A stretch of 64,000 bases of DNA, from positions 6,593,385 to 6,657,384 of the forward strand of contig JASFXZ010000010.1 in the NCBI GenBank assembly GCA_032209605.1, read 5' to 3'. Positions 63,563-64,000 of the stretch are shown here, piece by piece (position 1 is the stretch's first letter; every line of letters begins with the position of its first letter). The notes beneath the pieces are model-generated. The model was not told the DNA's origin, did not search any database, and saw nothing but the letters and a program-made list of their open reading frames with translations. The translations under genes were made by a program, and so were the position numbers. The stretch is from Mactromeris polynyma. Its lineage: Eukaryota > Mollusca > Bivalvia > Venerida > Mactridae.

Positions 63563-64000
63563 CTGAAAATGTAAACAAAACACTTCACATTCTTAATTCT
63601 ACTATCAGATGGGCAACTTCTCAAAATAATTCTCATAAACAATTTACAGACAAGAGGCAAAATGTTTTCCACTTACCAAACATCTTAGAACATTAGAGAT
63701 GTAATTCAGATTTGTTAATGAAGAATTATATTCCGAGTGCAGCACTTAAGACACTAGAAGCACTTCAACATTTAACTGAATTTATGTATTTCTGTTAAAA
63801 GATCCTGCCTCTTTGGATTCTATATTTCAGTCACCAATTTGGAAACTAATTTCTAGTTGAATACAAGAACTATATTTAAATAAAATATCCCCATTTATTT
63901 CAAAATCATGGTTTTGCTAATTTTTCAAACTACCCAGTTTCTCAACACCATGTCATATCTTTGAACTGCAATTACTCCAAAGGTAAAATAAAACCAAAAC
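63563..64000. other. cadherin intron at the right edge
   Basis: The exon at 63419-63562 starts with a split codon after a TTTTCAG acceptor, so this is intron. I could not recognise the preceding cadherin exon before the window ends. Confidence 0.6.

Noticed and set aside
63660..63690. possible upstream cadherin donor (GTAAGT on the minus strand near 63678)
   Set aside because: The preceding sequence gives no cadherin-like codons and no acceptor at a sensible distance; likely a chance donor match.

Overview
This window is nuclear DNA from an invertebrate animal, most likely a mollusc and probably a bivalve. Its genes are split by GT-AG introns into short exons, the intergenic DNA is AT-rich, and it carries many foldback and tRNA-derived repeats of a kind familiar from bivalve genomes. 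The phylum assignment is inference; the eukaryotic gene structure is read directly.

Layout, left to right. (1) 316-851, minus strand: the first two coding exons of a MON2-like trafficking gene, which runs off the left edge. (2) 852-7562: a gene-poor, repeat-rich spacer with a minisatellite just upstream of the MON2 start codon, a GGGAG-rich repeat, and a clean 731-bp inverted-repeat element with a perfect 9-bp target duplication at 6463-7193. (3) 7563-11935, plus strand: a complete six-exon ZCRB1 gene (223 residues) whose introns hold a donor-derived minisatellite and foldback repeats. (4) 12252-20117: intergenic DNA with old repeats, a mariner-type transposase fragment and a perfect four-copy 30-bp repeat. 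(5) 20118-63562, minus strand: the C-terminal part of one giant cadherin. It has 38 recognised exons whose phases all match and which read as one open frame of 5164 residues; the N-terminus lies beyond the right edge.

The cadherin dominates the window. It shows about 46 extracellular cadherin (EC) repeats, a membrane-adjacent region, one transmembrane helix and a cytoplasmic tail of about 170 residues. No EGF or laminin-G domain is seen, so it looks more like a CDH23-type long cadherin than FAT or Dachsous. Its most striking trait is hierarchical duplication: a four-exon cassette (123, about 1400, about 200 and about 150 nt) encoding six EC repeats is present in three clear copies and one divergent copy. 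Cysteine pairs and altered calcium linkers recur with the same six-repeat period.

ZCRB1 (minor-spliceosome RNA-binding protein) and MON2 (Golgi/endosome scaffold) are unrelated housekeeping genes. They are transcribed away from each other, while ZCRB1 and the cadherin converge. Nothing suggests that the three genes act together.
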